A stretch of DNA of 64,000 nt from Chloroflexota bacterium. GTDB taxonomy: Bacteria > Chloroflexota > UBA6077 > FW602-bin22 > CADDYW01. The notes under the pieces were generated by a model that was given only the letters and a program-made list of their open reading frames with translations, was not told the DNA's origin and made no database searches. Of the stretch, positions 27,848-37,602 are shown in pieces. Position 1 is the first letter of the stretch; the number at the start of each line of letters is the position of its first letter. The translations under genes were made by a program, and so were the position numbers. The stretch covers positions 62,001 through 126,000 of the forward strand of contig JAJPIK010000102.1 in assembly GCA_021324795.1 (NCBI GenBank). Reading direction: 5' to 3'.

Positions 27848-29254
27848 ATGGAACGCTCACTGACCGTCCGCCGACGGCGGCTCATTCTGGGAGCGCTTGG
27901 CGGTAGTGCATTAGCCTTGCTCGCAGCGTGCGGCCAGCAGGCGGGAGGGATCGCTTCGCCGCCGCCGTCGGCGGTGTCCGGGCAATCGTCAACCGCTGCG
28001 CCAACCACCGCGGCTGCCTCATCCGGGCAGGCGACGCCGGCCGCGAAGGGCAAGGCGTCCGCCCCGCAGGGGACAGTGACGGGCTGGTACGTTTTTACCG
28101 GCGATTCTCCTCAGGGAAAGACAATGCCCCAGATCGCCGATGCTTTCAATAAGGCGCATCCCGGTCTCACTGCCAATGTGCAGTTTGGTGGCGCCTCGAA
28201 CGGCACCGAGTTTGCCCAAAAACTGCTGACTGCCGTCGCGGCGGGTGCACCGCCCGACACGATGACGATTGACGTGATCTGGCCATCACGCTTTGCCTCC
28301 TCCAACGCGATCACCGCCCTGGATACCTACGCCAAGCGGGATGGGGTTGACTTCAAAGACTTCCTCGCCGCGCCCCTCGATGCCTGCACCTACAAAGGTC
28401 AGGTGTATGCGCTCCCACTGCAGACCGGTACCTTGCTCCTCTATTACAACAAAGACCTTTTCAAGAGTGTCGGCCTGGATCCAGAGAAGCCGCCTCAGAC
28501 CTGGGATGATCTGCTCGCCTACGCCCAGAAATTGACCAAGACGCCGGACCAATGGGGTCTGAACATCCCGATCGGCCACGACGAGGGGCCGGTGTGGAAC
28601 TGGCACTGTCTGGTTTGGCAGAATGGTGGCGAACTGACGAACTCCGATAACACCAAAGACACCTTCAATGACGAGAAGGGAGTGGAGGCACTCCAGTTCT
28701 GGGTGGACATGGTCCACAAGTACAAAGTAGCCACCCTTTCGCCGCCCCAGCAAGCCTTCGCGACCGGCAAGTTTGGCATGTCGACCGAAGTGCCATCGCA
28801 GATCAGCTATTACGAGGGTGCCAAGGTGCCATTCGAGTTTGGCACGGCGGTATTGCCGAAGAAGGTCGGCGCGGCGAGCAACACCGGTGGCTGGAACTGG
28901 GCGATTGCCAAGGGTTCGAAGAATCCCGATGGCGCGTGGGAATGGGTCAAGTTCGCCACGAACCGCGACAGTCTGATCGCTTGGAATAGCCGAGTGACGA
29001 TGATCGCTCCCCGCCAATCGGTGCGCGACGACAGCAACTACCAGGCATTTGAGAAGAAAGAAACGCACTGGCAAGCAGTGATGGACACAATCCCGATCAT
29101 GCGTATCCGACCCAAGCTCGCTGGCTACCTCGAATGGTCGAACGCTTTGGGGCAGCAGATCGAAGCAGCGATCTATCAGCGCGCGTCGGTTCAGGATGCC
29201 TTGAACAAAGCGGCTCAGGATTGCGACGCGATTCTGGCGAAGGAACCAAAGTAA
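27848..29254 (+). CDS. Sugar ABC transporter substrate-binding protein
   Basis: Lipobox LLAACGQ; family 1 SBP (LTAVAAGAPPDTMTIDVIWPSRFAS; ALPLQTGTLLLYYNKDLFKSVGLD). Confidence 0.92.
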   Translation: MERSLTVRRRRLILGALGGSALALLAACGQQAGGIASPPPSAVSGQSSTAAPTTAAASSGQATPAAKGKASAPQGTVTGWYVFTGDSPQGKTMPQIADAFNKAHPGLTANVQFGGASNGTEFAQKLLTAVAAGAPPDTMTIDVIWPSRFASSNAITALDTYAKRDGVDFKDFLAAPLDACTYKGQVYALPLQTGTLLLYYNKDLFKSVGLDPEKPPQTWDDLLAYAQKLTKTPDQWGLNIPIGHDEGPVWNWHCLVWQNGGELTNSDNTKDTFNDEKGVEALQFWVDMVHKYKVATLSPPQQAFATGKFGMSTEVPSQISYYEGAKVPFEFGTAVLPKKVGAASNTGGWNWAIAKGSKNPDGAWEWVKFATNRDSLIAWNSRVTMIAPRQSVRDDSNYQAFEKKETHWQAVMDTIPIMRIRPKLAGYLEWSNALGQQIEAAIYQRASVQDALNKAAQDCDAILAKEPK

Positions 29255-29256
29255 AC

Positions 29257-30183
29257 GTGAGCACCGTCGCCCAGGTTCGGGTCGGGGGGAGGGGGCGGCG
29301 TCGAATCAGCCGAGCGACGCTCGATCAGACGGTGGTAGGCTATCTCTGCCTGTCGCCACTGCTCCTTCATTTTCTCATCTTCCTGGCCTTTCCGCTGGTT
29401 TTTTCGCTCTATCTCAGCTTGAACTCCTGGGATCTCATGTCGCCCGACAAGAGCTTCGTCGGCCTGGGCAATTACGTCCAGCTCTTTCACGATGCGGATT
29501 TTTGGCAAGCAGCGGTGAACACGGTGATCTTCGCTTTCTGGCGGGTAGTTGTTGGAACAATCCTCGCCTTGCTCCTGGCCCTGCTCGTCAATCAGAAGTT
29601 GCGTGGCATTAGTATCTTCCGCGGCGCCATCTTTGCGCCAGTGATCACCTCCCTTGTTGCGATCTCGGTCGTCTGGCTCTGGCTCTACGACCCCAGCTAC
29701 GGGCTCTTGAATCTGCCGGTGAAGGCGCTGGGCATGGCACCGCTGGCCTGGCTACAGGACCCCCACCTGGCCATGCCAGCGGTGATCATCATGTCGATCT
29801 GGAAGGGCGTTGGCTACACCATGGTCATTTATCTGGCCGGCCTCCAGGGAATTCCGGAGCAATTTTACGAAGCGGCGCGGATCGATGGCGCGGGTGCCTG
29901 GGCGCGCTTCCGCTTCGTCACTCTGCCGCTGCTCACGCCGGTGACGCTCTTCGTTCTGGTTATCTCGACGATCGGCGCCTTCCAAATCTTCGCCCAGATC
30001 TACATCATGACGAACGGCGGCCCGGTCAAATCGACTACCGTGGCCGTCTACTACCTCTATCAACAAGGATTTCAGTTCTTTCATATGGGGTACGCCTCGG
30101 CACTCGCCTGGATTCTCTTTCTGGTCATGCTCATTCTGACGGTGGTGCAGTTCCGGTTCTTCCGCCAGGAGGTGGGACTGTGA
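29257..30183 (+). CDS. Sugar ABC transporter permease (MalF-type)
   Basis: GTG start 2 nt after SBP stop; EAA loop QFYEAARIDGAGAWARFRFVTLPLLTP. Confidence 0.9.
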   Translation: MSTVAQVRVGGRGRRRISRATLDQTVVGYLCLSPLLLHFLIFLAFPLVFSLYLSLNSWDLMSPDKSFVGLGNYVQLFHDADFWQAAVNTVIFAFWRVVVGTILALLLALLVNQKLRGISIFRGAIFAPVITSLVAISVVWLWLYDPSYGLLNLPVKALGMAPLAWLQDPHLAMPAVIIMSIWKGVGYTMVIYLAGLQGIPEQFYEAARIDGAGAWARFRFVTLPLLTPVTLFVLVISTIGAFQIFAQIYIMTNGGPVKSTTVAVYYLYQQGFQFFHMGYASALAWILFLVMLILTVVQFRFFRQEVGL

Positions 30184-31046
30184 ACGCGACCGCTGTCTGG
30201 TCGTCAACTCGGCCAAGCCATCGCCTTTCCTGGCGTCTGGCTCGCTGGCTTGGCCGAAGCATCCTGGCCCTGGTCTCGCTCCTGATGCTCGTGCCGATCA
30301 TCTGGATGGTATTGACCTCGTTCAAGACCCAGGCCGAGATCGCCGCCTGGCCGCCACCACTTTTGCCGCACACCTTTGTTTGGGAGAACTACCGCAACGC
30401 CTGGGAAACGGCACCATTCGCGCGCTACTTCCTGAACAGTGCAATCGTCGCGGTTAGCGCCACTCTGGGGAACCTGACGGTGTGCACCCTCGCGGCGTAC
30501 GCCTTCGCCCGGCTCCGCTTTCCCGGTCGCGATCTCAGCTTCAGCGTCGTCTTAGCCACCCTAATGGTGCCCAGTCAGGTTACGCTGGTGCCGACGTTCC
30601 TGATCGTCCGATACCTGAGCTGGATCAACACCTACTGGGCGCTGATCATCCCCCCACTTGGCACCGCGTTCGGGACGTTTCTGCTGCGGCAGTTCTTTTT
30701 GACGATTCCTGGCGAGCTCGAGGAAGCAGCGCGGATCGACGGGGCCGGGCGACTCGGTATCCTCTGGCGGATCATTGTGCCGCTGGCTCAGCCAGCCCTG
30801 GCAACACTGGCGATCTTCACCTTTATCGGCTTTTGGGACGACTTCCTCTGGCCGCTGATCACGATCAGCGTCGACGACATGCGCACCGTTCAGCTCGGAC
30901 TGAGCATCTTCAAGAATGAATACTCGATCGACTGGCCGCGCTTGATGGCCGCCTCGACCTTTATCCAGGTTCCGGTCTTCGCCGTCTATCTGGCCGCCCA
31001 GCGCTACTTCGTCGAAGGCGTGGTGCTGAGCGGGCTGAAGGGATGA
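30180..31046 (+). CDS. Carbohydrate ABC transporter permease (MalG-type)
   Basis: Overlaps preceding stop (GTGA); EAA loop ELEEAARIDGAGRLGILWRIIVPLAQPAL. Confidence 0.9.
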   Translation: MNATAVWSSTRPSHRLSWRLARWLGRSILALVSLLMLVPIIWMVLTSFKTQAEIAAWPPPLLPHTFVWENYRNAWETAPFARYFLNSAIVAVSATLGNLTVCTLAAYAFARLRFPGRDLSFSVVLATLMVPSQVTLVPTFLIVRYLSWINTYWALIIPPLGTAFGTFLLRQFFLTIPGELEEAARIDGAGRLGILWRIIVPLAQPALATLAIFTFIGFWDDFLWPLITISVDDMRTVQLGLSIFKNEYSIDWPRLMAASTFIQVPVFAVYLAAQRYFVEGVVLSGLKG

Positions 31047-31115
31047 GGCGAAGTGACGAAACCAGACTGGGAGCGCCACCTTCCCGGCGGAATGGTCAAG
31101 CGTTGCCAGCTAATA

Positions 31116-31613
31116 CTAACGAATCTCGCGTAGCCGACCGGATCGAACGTCGTAGACGAAGCCGGTCACCGAAATCTCTGGGGGAATTAGTGGTGAGCTT
31201 CGGAGTGTCGCGACGTCCTGGCGCACGCTCTCGTCTAGATCATGGAACGGCAGAAAATCGATCTGTGACGCGTCGGCGTGAAGATCGTTCTTCAGTTGCT
31301 GGCGCAGCGCATCGTTGCTGAGCGTCAGCATCCCGCAATCGGTATGGTGAATGACGATGAACTCACGGGTTCCTAACAGCTTGTAGGAGATAATCAGCGA
31401 GCGAAGGGCGTCATCGCTAGCGCGTCCACCGGCGTTGCGAATGACGTGCGCGTCGCCTTCCTGGAGCCCGAGGAACTTCGCCGGATCAAGCCGAGCGTCC
31501 ATGCAGGTGAGGATCGCGACATGCCGTCCCGGATGCCTCGGAAGATCACCTTTCGTGAACTCACGGGCGTAACGTTCGTTCGCAGCGAGCAGTTCGGGTA
31601 ACACCGTCACCAT
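31116..31613 (-). CDS. Beta-class carbonic anhydrase
   Basis: ILTCMDARLDPAKFLGL (C-x-D-x-R), VIRNAGGRASDDALRSL, IVIHHTDCGML (H-x2-C). Confidence 0.93.
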   Translation of the reverse strand: MVTVLPELLAANERYAREFTKGDLPRHPGRHVAILTCMDARLDPAKFLGLQEGDAHVIRNAGGRASDDALRSLIISYKLLGTREFIVIHHTDCGMLTLSNDALRQQLKNDLHADASQIDFLPFHDLDESVRQDVATLRSSPLIPPEISVTGFVYDVRSGRLREIR

Positions 31614-31746
31614 TCTTTCCTCCTTCATCTCGGATCAAAAACGCATTCAAGATGAGCACTGGATCCAGGCATCCATTCTCATCTGCCTTCCTTGGACAAG
31701 AAGCAAAGCGTTGCATCGTCACGATGAAATCGAGGCTCGCGTCAAT

Positions 31747-32121
31747 TTATTTCTCAATCCTCGACGTTTCAACCGGCCGAAACGTCAGATCCAAGGCGAG
31801 CCAGAGGGTGCGCGAATGCGGGAAGAAAAGCAGCGGGAGAGCAATCGCGGCGACCATGCCGCCGTATTCCATGAGCTGCCAGGGGGGCGTTGGCTGGGTA
31901 AGGAGCCAGGCGATCAGGATCGCGATGATCGGAATGCTTTCGCCGACGATCAGATTGATCGCCATGGCGCCAAGATAATAACCTTCGTCGCGCTCAAGCC
32001 AGAGACCACAGCTCGGACAGCGCTCGGCGAGCTTGAACCAGGAGACAAACAGCGGGCCACCCCCACAATTCGGACAACGTAAACCCAAGGCACGTGCGAA
32101 GAGTAAGCGAACGCGATTCAT
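31747..32121 (-). CDS. DUF983 family membrane protein
   Basis: RCPNCGGGPLFVSWFKLAERCPSCGLWLERDEGYYLGAMAINL. Confidence 0.88.
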   Translation of the reverse strand: MNRVRLLFARALGLRCPNCGGGPLFVSWFKLAERCPSCGLWLERDEGYYLGAMAINLIVGESIPIIAILIAWLLTQPTPPWQLMEYGGMVAAIALPLLFFPHSRTLWLALDLTFRPVETSRIEK

Positions 32122-32312
32122 CTCTGGCCCCCTACGAAAGCTGGCACTTCCTGATTATACGACCTCTACTCCATCATCTGTACTATGATTATTGTCAATC
32201 GGATGTCATCTCGTTAGTGAAGGAGCAATCTGGCATACTCGCGACTCTTAGGCATGACGCGGGTAGCGTGTCCGAAGTCGGGTCGAAGGATGAAATCGCG
32301 CTTCAAAACCCC

Positions 32313-32343
32313 TTGCACCTGACGTTACGTTAGGGCGTACGAT
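32313..32343 (+). promoter_or_regulatory. MerR-type promoter/operator
   Basis: TTGCAC-N19-TACGAT with near-perfect palindrome CCTGACGTTACGTTAGG (32318-32334) in the 19-bp spacer, 27 bp before the merR-like ATG. Confidence 0.8.
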
Positions 32344-32369
32344 TTCGATGTCTGAGTAAGGAGGATCCG

Positions 32370-33122
32370 ATGGCGAAGCAAGGGAAGCAGTTCTACCTGG
32401 CGCACGAGTTCGCCGAGCGGGCCGGGGTGACGGTGCGAACCCTCCACCATTACGATCGGCTCGGGCTGCTCAAGCCCGCCGCTTACACCGAGACTGGGTA
32501 CCGGCTCTACGGTGAGAGCGAATTGACCCGGCTCGAGCAGATCGTCGCGCTGAAGTTCGTCGGCTTTCCATTGAAACAGATCACGTCGCTGCTCGACCAG
32601 GGCACGCTGGACCTGCCGGCGACACTGCGCTTTCAGCGGCAGATCGTCGAAGAGAAGCGCCGTCGCTTGGACCAGGCACTCCAGGCAATCGTTCAGGCGG
32701 AGGAGATGCTGGTGAGCGAGAGCGCTGGTCGCTGGGAAGCGCTCAAGAAAATTATCGAGGTGATCGAGATGCAAGAAAAATGGGACTGGGTCAAACAATA
32801 TTATACCAAGGAACAGCTCGACGAGCTGGCCAAGCGAGGGACACCGGAGAGGATGGAGCACGGCCAGCAAGCCTGGGCCGAGCTAATTCACGACGTCCAG
32901 GCGTCACTCGGCGAAGATCCAGCCGGCGAGAAGGCGCAAGCGCTTGCCGCCCGCTGGCAGGCGCTGATCGACGAGTTCACCGGCGGCAATCTCGAGATCC
33001 GCCAGAACCTCGAGCGCCTCTACGCTGACCGAGCCAACTGGCCAGCCGAGCCCCGGCCGATGGTGCCAGAAGAAGTGATGGAATTCATTCAGAAGTCAAT
33101 GGCGGCGAAGAAGCGGCGGTGA
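32370..33122 (+). CDS. MerR family regulator with TipAS-like ligand domain
   Basis: VRTLHHYDRLGLLKPAAYTETGYRLYGESELTRLEQIVALKFVGFPLKQI plus C-terminal TipAS-like region (YTKEQLDELAKRG...GNLEIRQNLERLYADR). Confidence 0.92.
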   Translation: MAKQGKQFYLAHEFAERAGVTVRTLHHYDRLGLLKPAAYTETGYRLYGESELTRLEQIVALKFVGFPLKQITSLLDQGTLDLPATLRFQRQIVEEKRRRLDQALQAIVQAEEMLVSESAGRWEALKKIIEVIEMQEKWDWVKQYYTKEQLDELAKRGTPERMEHGQQAWAELIHDVQASLGEDPAGEKAQALAARWQALIDEFTGGNLEIRQNLERLYADRANWPAEPRPMVPEEVMEFIQKSMAAKKRR

Positions 33123-33135
33123 TCCTAAGCAAGCG

Positions 33136-33432
33136 GCCAGGCTCCCTCACCCTGTCGGCAGCACCCTGGGCTGGCGCGGTCGGTCGGCTCTCTGGCAGAT
33201 CATGGCCCGGGGTGACCTGATCGCCGAATGCCCCGACGAAGCCATGGCGCGGTGGGCCCATCGACTGATAGCAAAGTATAGCAACCTCCCAATGGACCTC
33301 GCCGATGCAACGCTGGTGGCGCTGGCCGAGGCTCGGGGCCTCAAACGCGTCTTTACACTCGACCGTCACTTCGCGGTCTACCGCTTTGCCGACCGGGACT
33401 CGTTTGAGGTTGTCCCAACTCTGCATCGCTGA
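33136..33432 (+). pseudogene. N-terminally truncated PIN-domain (VapC-like) toxin remnant
   Basis: C-terminal PIN half (RSALWQIMARGDLIAECPDEAMARWAHRLIAKYSNLPMDLADATLVALAEARGLKRVFTLDRHFAVYRF); no N-terminal DTSAL strand upstream and no partner antitoxin seen. Confidence 0.65.
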
Positions 33433-33458
33433 GCCCTTGTGTCGTTGAGCCCGTCCTC

Positions 33459-34298
33459 TCACTTCATCTGTGGGCTCTTCGTGCGTACCCGCTCGTAGAT
33501 CCCCTCCATGGTCGCAATGAACGACGCGCTCCTGGGCCAGAACGGCGGATAATCGCCTTGCTTCTTGATCAGCAGGGCCGGCACGCTCGCCGGGGTCGCC
33601 GCTTCGACGGTGGCGGGTAAGCGCTTGGCGCCGGCCCAGAACTCCCTCAGAGTAGCTGGCGCTTTGGCCAGCTCTTTCTTGGGCGTTGGATAGAACGACG
33701 GGGCCGGCTCGATCGGGATCTCGGTCGGGGTAAGCTCGCTGGCCAGGATCTGGCCCAGCGGCGAGCGAACCAGCTCGCGGCGGAGCTGCTCGCGGGAGAG
33801 GCCACGTAGCTCGAACAAGAGGAAAGGATCGCGGTCCAGGTCCGACGCCAGGACGTAGCAGAGGCCGGCGATGTGCTTGCAGGGATTGTAGTAGTCCGGG
33901 CACGAGCAGGACGTCGTGAAGTCTTTCTGGCGACGTGGCAGGAGATGCAGGCTGTGCTCAGCAAAGACATCCTCGATGTTGTCTGGAACCTCGCTCATCA
34001 GCAGCTTGGTGACGAAGCTCGCTTTGCTGGAAAGGTCGGCGATCAACCGGGTCCACTCCGCTGCGGAGATCGGCGTCATCGTGACTTTGGTCGTGTAGAT
34101 CGGCTCTTTATACACGCCAAAGTACGGATTGATCGAGCCCCGCACCTTCGCGGTGACCGTGCCGTTCTTGAGCTCGTGGCTGAGAATCCGGCCGCCGCTC
34201 GCGTAGGAACGGCCCCGGCCGAGGCGCGCCGAGTCGGTGAACTCTTCTAACGCCGCGATGAACCGTTGTCCCCACCAGGTGCGACTGAATTGTGCCAC
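33459..34298 (-). CDS. SWIM zinc finger family protein
   Basis: SCSCPDYYNPCKHIAGLCYVLA SWIM motif. Confidence 0.92.
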   Translation of the reverse strand: MAQFSRTWWGQRFIAALEEFTDSARLGRGRSYASGGRILSHELKNGTVTAKVRGSINPYFGVYKEPIYTTKVTMTPISAAEWTRLIADLSSKASFVTKLLMSEVPDNIEDVFAEHSLHLLPRRQKDFTTSCSCPDYYNPCKHIAGLCYVLASDLDRDPFLLFELRGLSREQLRRELVRSPLGQILASELTPTEIPIEPAPSFYPTPKKELAKAPATLREFWAGAKRLPATVEAATPASVPALLIKKQGDYPPFWPRSASFIATMEGIYERVRTKSPQMK

Positions 34299-34349
34299 GT
34301 TCTCGACTCCCTTCGTTACTGGATGACGACCGAACCGCGGTGTAGCTAT

Positions 34350-37300
34350 TTACTCCAGGACCGCGCTGCGCTGCAAGGCGATCAGCTCTTTGAATGTGTC
34401 GTTGTCGAGCTCAGTTAACCAGGATTCGTCGGCACCAATGATCGAGGCGGAAATCCGCTTCTTGTCTTCGATCATCTGGTCGATCCGCTCCTCCAGGGTG
34501 CCAATGGCAACGAATTTGTGGACGAAGACGTTCTTCTGCTGGCCGATCCGGAAAGCGCGGTCGGTCGCCTGGTCTTCGACGGCTGGATTCCACCAGCGGT
34601 CGAAGTGGAAGACGTGGTTCGCCTTGGTCAGGTTCAGGCCAACTCCGCCGGCCCGGAGCGACAGGATGAAAACCGACGGCTCGGTCTCCGGATCCTGGAA
34701 GGCGGTTATCATTCGCTCTCGCTTCGCCGCGCTCGTCCCGCCATGCAGGAAGTAGGTATTGTAATGGAGAGTCTGGGTGACGAACTGATCGAGCGCCGTG
34801 CCGATCTCAGCGAACTGGCTGAAAACGAGCAAGCTTTCGCCGCTCTCGATCGCCTCTTCCATCATCTCGCCGAGCCGCTTCAGCTTGTGTGAGCGTTCGC
34901 TCGTGAAAGCACTGCCATCCTGGAGGAATTGCATCGGATGGTTGCAGATCTGCTTCAGCTTCATCAGCGTAGCTAGGATCAAGCCCCGGCGCTGAATCCC
35001 CGCCGCCTCGTCGATCTGCTCGGATACGTCCTTGACAACCGCCGCGTAGAGCGACGCCTGCTCTGGCGTCAGGTTGCAATAGACCTTCTGCTCGATTTTG
35101 TCCGGTAGGTCGGCGATGATCCGCTGGTCGGTCTTGACCCGCCGTAGGATGAAAGGTTCCACCAGCTTTTTGAGAGTGGCCGACTTCGTGAGATCGTTCT
35201 CCTTTTGAATCGGCAGCTCGAAGTTCTTCCGGAACTGTGCTTCCTTGCCCAGGTAACCGGGATTCAGGAAGTTGAAGATCGACCAGAGGTCGAGCAGACG
35301 GTTCTCGACCGGGGTGCCGGTGAGCGCCAAGCGATGCTGGGCCGACAGCTTCATCACCGCCCGGGCCTGGGCCGACTGTGGATTCTTGATGTTCTGTGCC
35401 TCGTCGACGACGACCCGCTGCCACTGGACACTTCGGAGCAGCTTTTCATCCAGTCGCGCCAGGGCGAAGGAGGTGATCACCACGTCCTGCTCACGGCAAG
35501 CCGCACGAAACTCAGCTTCCTGTTTGTTTCGCCCGCTGCCGTGGTGGACCAGTGTCCGCAATTGGGGCGCGAAGCGCTCGATCTCCTTGCGCCAGTTCCC
35601 CACCACTGAGGTCGGCGCGATCACCAGAGTTGGCGCCGGCTTTGCGATGGAGGAGTCCTCCGGGCTCCTCTCGGAAACCAGCTGAGCGATCACCTCCAGC
35701 GTCTTGCCAAGGCCCATGTCATCGGCCAGGCAGGGATTCAAGCCCAGACTCTCCAGATAGCGCAGCCAGGCCACGCCTCGCTTCTGATAATCGCGCAAGG
35801 TGCCATTCAGATTAGCCAGGTCCTCGACCGGCGCGAAGGCACTCTTGTCTTGAAGCTTGGAAAGCATCGACTCCAGCGTCTGATCGTGATCCCATTCCAG
35901 GTCATCTGACGCTTCACTCGAGATCCGGATGACATCCTGAAGAGTTAGCTCGGCTTCCTCGCCCTGGCGCTTCTGCCAGAACTCCAGCATCTGCTGCATC
36001 TTCTCGCGGTCAAGCTCGAGCCATTCCCCGCGAAATTGGACCAGTGGCGTCTTCGCGGCGACCAGCGCCGCCCATTCTTCCTCGCTGACGACCTGTCCAC
36101 CAATTGAAAGCTGGTACTGGTAGGCGATGACTGCATCGCGACGGAAATAGCCCTTGCTCACTGCCGTGGCCTGCTTTGAGGCCGGGCGCAGCGTCGTCTT
36201 CAGTCGGATCTTTGCCCGGCGCCGCCCCTCTGGCGTCCACCAGGCCGGCACGATCACGGTGTAGCCGGCGTCTTCCAGCACCCAGGCGCTCTCTTTCAAA
36301 AAGGCAAAAGCCTCGTCCAGGGTGAGATGGAAGCCGATCGGCTGATCGGTCTCGAGCCCCTCCCAGACCTTGGGGTAGACCCGCGCCGCGTAGCCAAGCG
36401 CCAAGAGCAAGTTCTTCTCGAAGTCACTGCCGAATGGCCGCGCCGCCTCGCGCTTCGCGTTTGAATTCAGGCGCCAATAATCGGCGAGACTCAGCTTGAG
36501 CGATGGATCGTGCTTTGCCGCGACCAGAAAGTGAATCCGCCACTGGTCCGGGTCACTGGCCAGCGCATCTTCCAGACGGAAGCAGAGGTTGAAACTGGAA
36601 GCGGTCTGGGCTTGGGTCAGCTTCTGACGCCAGCCGGCCCACTGCCGATATTCGGTCAGCGCGTTGTCGTCCCGGGCACGCGAGCGGGGTCGGTACGGGT
36701 AGATACAGTCGTAGAGCAAGGTATCGGAGATCTGCTGGTCAAACTTGGCGGGGAATGGCGTGCCGGTCACGATCTCCTGGAGCAAACACTCGGAGAAGTG
36801 ATGCAGCAAACTGGATTTCGCAAAGGTTTCAGAGTTTTCCGGATTGGCCGAGCCAGCGACGCAGACCGCGGGCATCGACGCGACGTAGCGGCGGATCGCC
36901 GTCTCGTAGGTGTCAGACACGATCTCCCAGCCTGGCAGCACCTCGAAGCGGCTCGCATTCGCTCCCCCCTTGCCATTGGACGGAACGAGCTCGTGATACT
37001 TCAAGGCTGGGATGTACCGATCCTTGGCGATGATCTGCCTGAGAACCTGACTGTACTGGTACCAGAACACGAGGTCGGTCCCGAGCTGGAAGTCCTCGGC
37101 CGCGTGAAGGGCAACAAAGTGGACGCCGTTTAAGGTCGCGATCAGATTAGCCACCTGATAGCAGCAAACCTGCCAGGAGGCCAGCCCGAACTCCTCCGGG
37201 ATCTCCTCTTCGACATAGTGCAGCAGCTCGAACGAAGGCAAAGGTTGATCGTTCACGCTGGGCAGCAGAAAGTATTTCGCACTGAAGGCGTTCGTAAGCT

Positions 37301-37517
37301 TCCTAACGAACGTATTCTCGATATCCAGCTTTTCTTTCAGAAAGGCCGCGAGCGCCGCGTCGGCGAGATGCCGTGGGTGAACCTTACCCTCACCGTGTGA
37401 ACGAGCGCGCGTCGGTCGATCGGTCTCCACCCATAGGTAGAAGCCCCCCGGCCGAACGAATTCGGTTGTCTCGTCCGGAATCCAAGTTCCGTGAACAATG
37501 TGCATCGTCGCCACCAT
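34350..37517 (-). CDS. SNF2-family DEAD/DEAH box helicase
   Basis: CLADDMGLGKTLEVIAQL, VVDEAQNIKNPQS, LALTGTPVENRLLDLWSIFNFLNPG, VFHFDRWWNPAVEDQATDRAFRIGQ. Confidence 0.96.
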   Translation of the reverse strand: MVATMHIVHGTWIPDETTEFVRPGGFYLWVETDRPTRARSHGEGKVHPRHLADAALAAFLKEKLDIENTFVRKLTNAFSAKYFLLPSVNDQPLPSFELLHYVEEEIPEEFGLASWQVCCYQVANLIATLNGVHFVALHAAEDFQLGTDLVFWYQYSQVLRQIIAKDRYIPALKYHELVPSNGKGGANASRFEVLPGWEIVSDTYETAIRRYVASMPAVCVAGSANPENSETFAKSSLLHHFSECLLQEIVTGTPFPAKFDQQISDTLLYDCIYPYRPRSRARDDNALTEYRQWAGWRQKLTQAQTASSFNLCFRLEDALASDPDQWRIHFLVAAKHDPSLKLSLADYWRLNSNAKREAARPFGSDFEKNLLLALGYAARVYPKVWEGLETDQPIGFHLTLDEAFAFLKESAWVLEDAGYTVIVPAWWTPEGRRRAKIRLKTTLRPASKQATAVSKGYFRRDAVIAYQYQLSIGGQVVSEEEWAALVAAKTPLVQFRGEWLELDREKMQQMLEFWQKRQGEEAELTLQDVIRISSEASDDLEWDHDQTLESMLSKLQDKSAFAPVEDLANLNGTLRDYQKRGVAWLRYLESLGLNPCLADDMGLGKTLEVIAQLVSERSPEDSSIAKPAPTLVIAPTSVVGNWRKEIERFAPQLRTLVHHGSGRNKQEAEFRAACREQDVVITSFALARLDEKLLRSVQWQRVVVDEAQNIKNPQSAQARAVMKLSAQHRLALTGTPVENRLLDLWSIFNFLNPGYLGKEAQFRKNFELPIQKENDLTKSATLKKLVEPFILRRVKTDQRIIADLPDKIEQKVYCNLTPEQASLYAAVVKDVSEQIDEAAGIQRRGLILATLMKLKQICNHPMQFLQDGSAFTSERSHKLKRLGEMMEEAIESGESLLVFSQFAEIGTALDQFVTQTLHYNTYFLHGGTSAAKRERMITAFQDPETEPSVFILSLRAGGVGLNLTKANHVFHFDRWWNPAVEDQATDRAFRIGQQKNVFVHKFVAIGTLEERIDQMIEDKKRISASIIGADESWLTELDNDTFKELIALQRSAVLE

Positions 37518-37602
37518 CTAGAACTTGGAACTATCATACACGATATGCATACAATATGCAAAGGGATTGAAAGGAGAAGCGGTGCCGAAACAGCCTGAAG
37601 GG

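Noticed and set aside
33459-37517. SWIM protein plus SNF2 helicase as a DISARM-like or other defence system
   Set aside because: SWIM-SNF2 pairs are widespread housekeeping-type neighbours; no methyltransferase, nuclease or DUF1998 gene is nearby.
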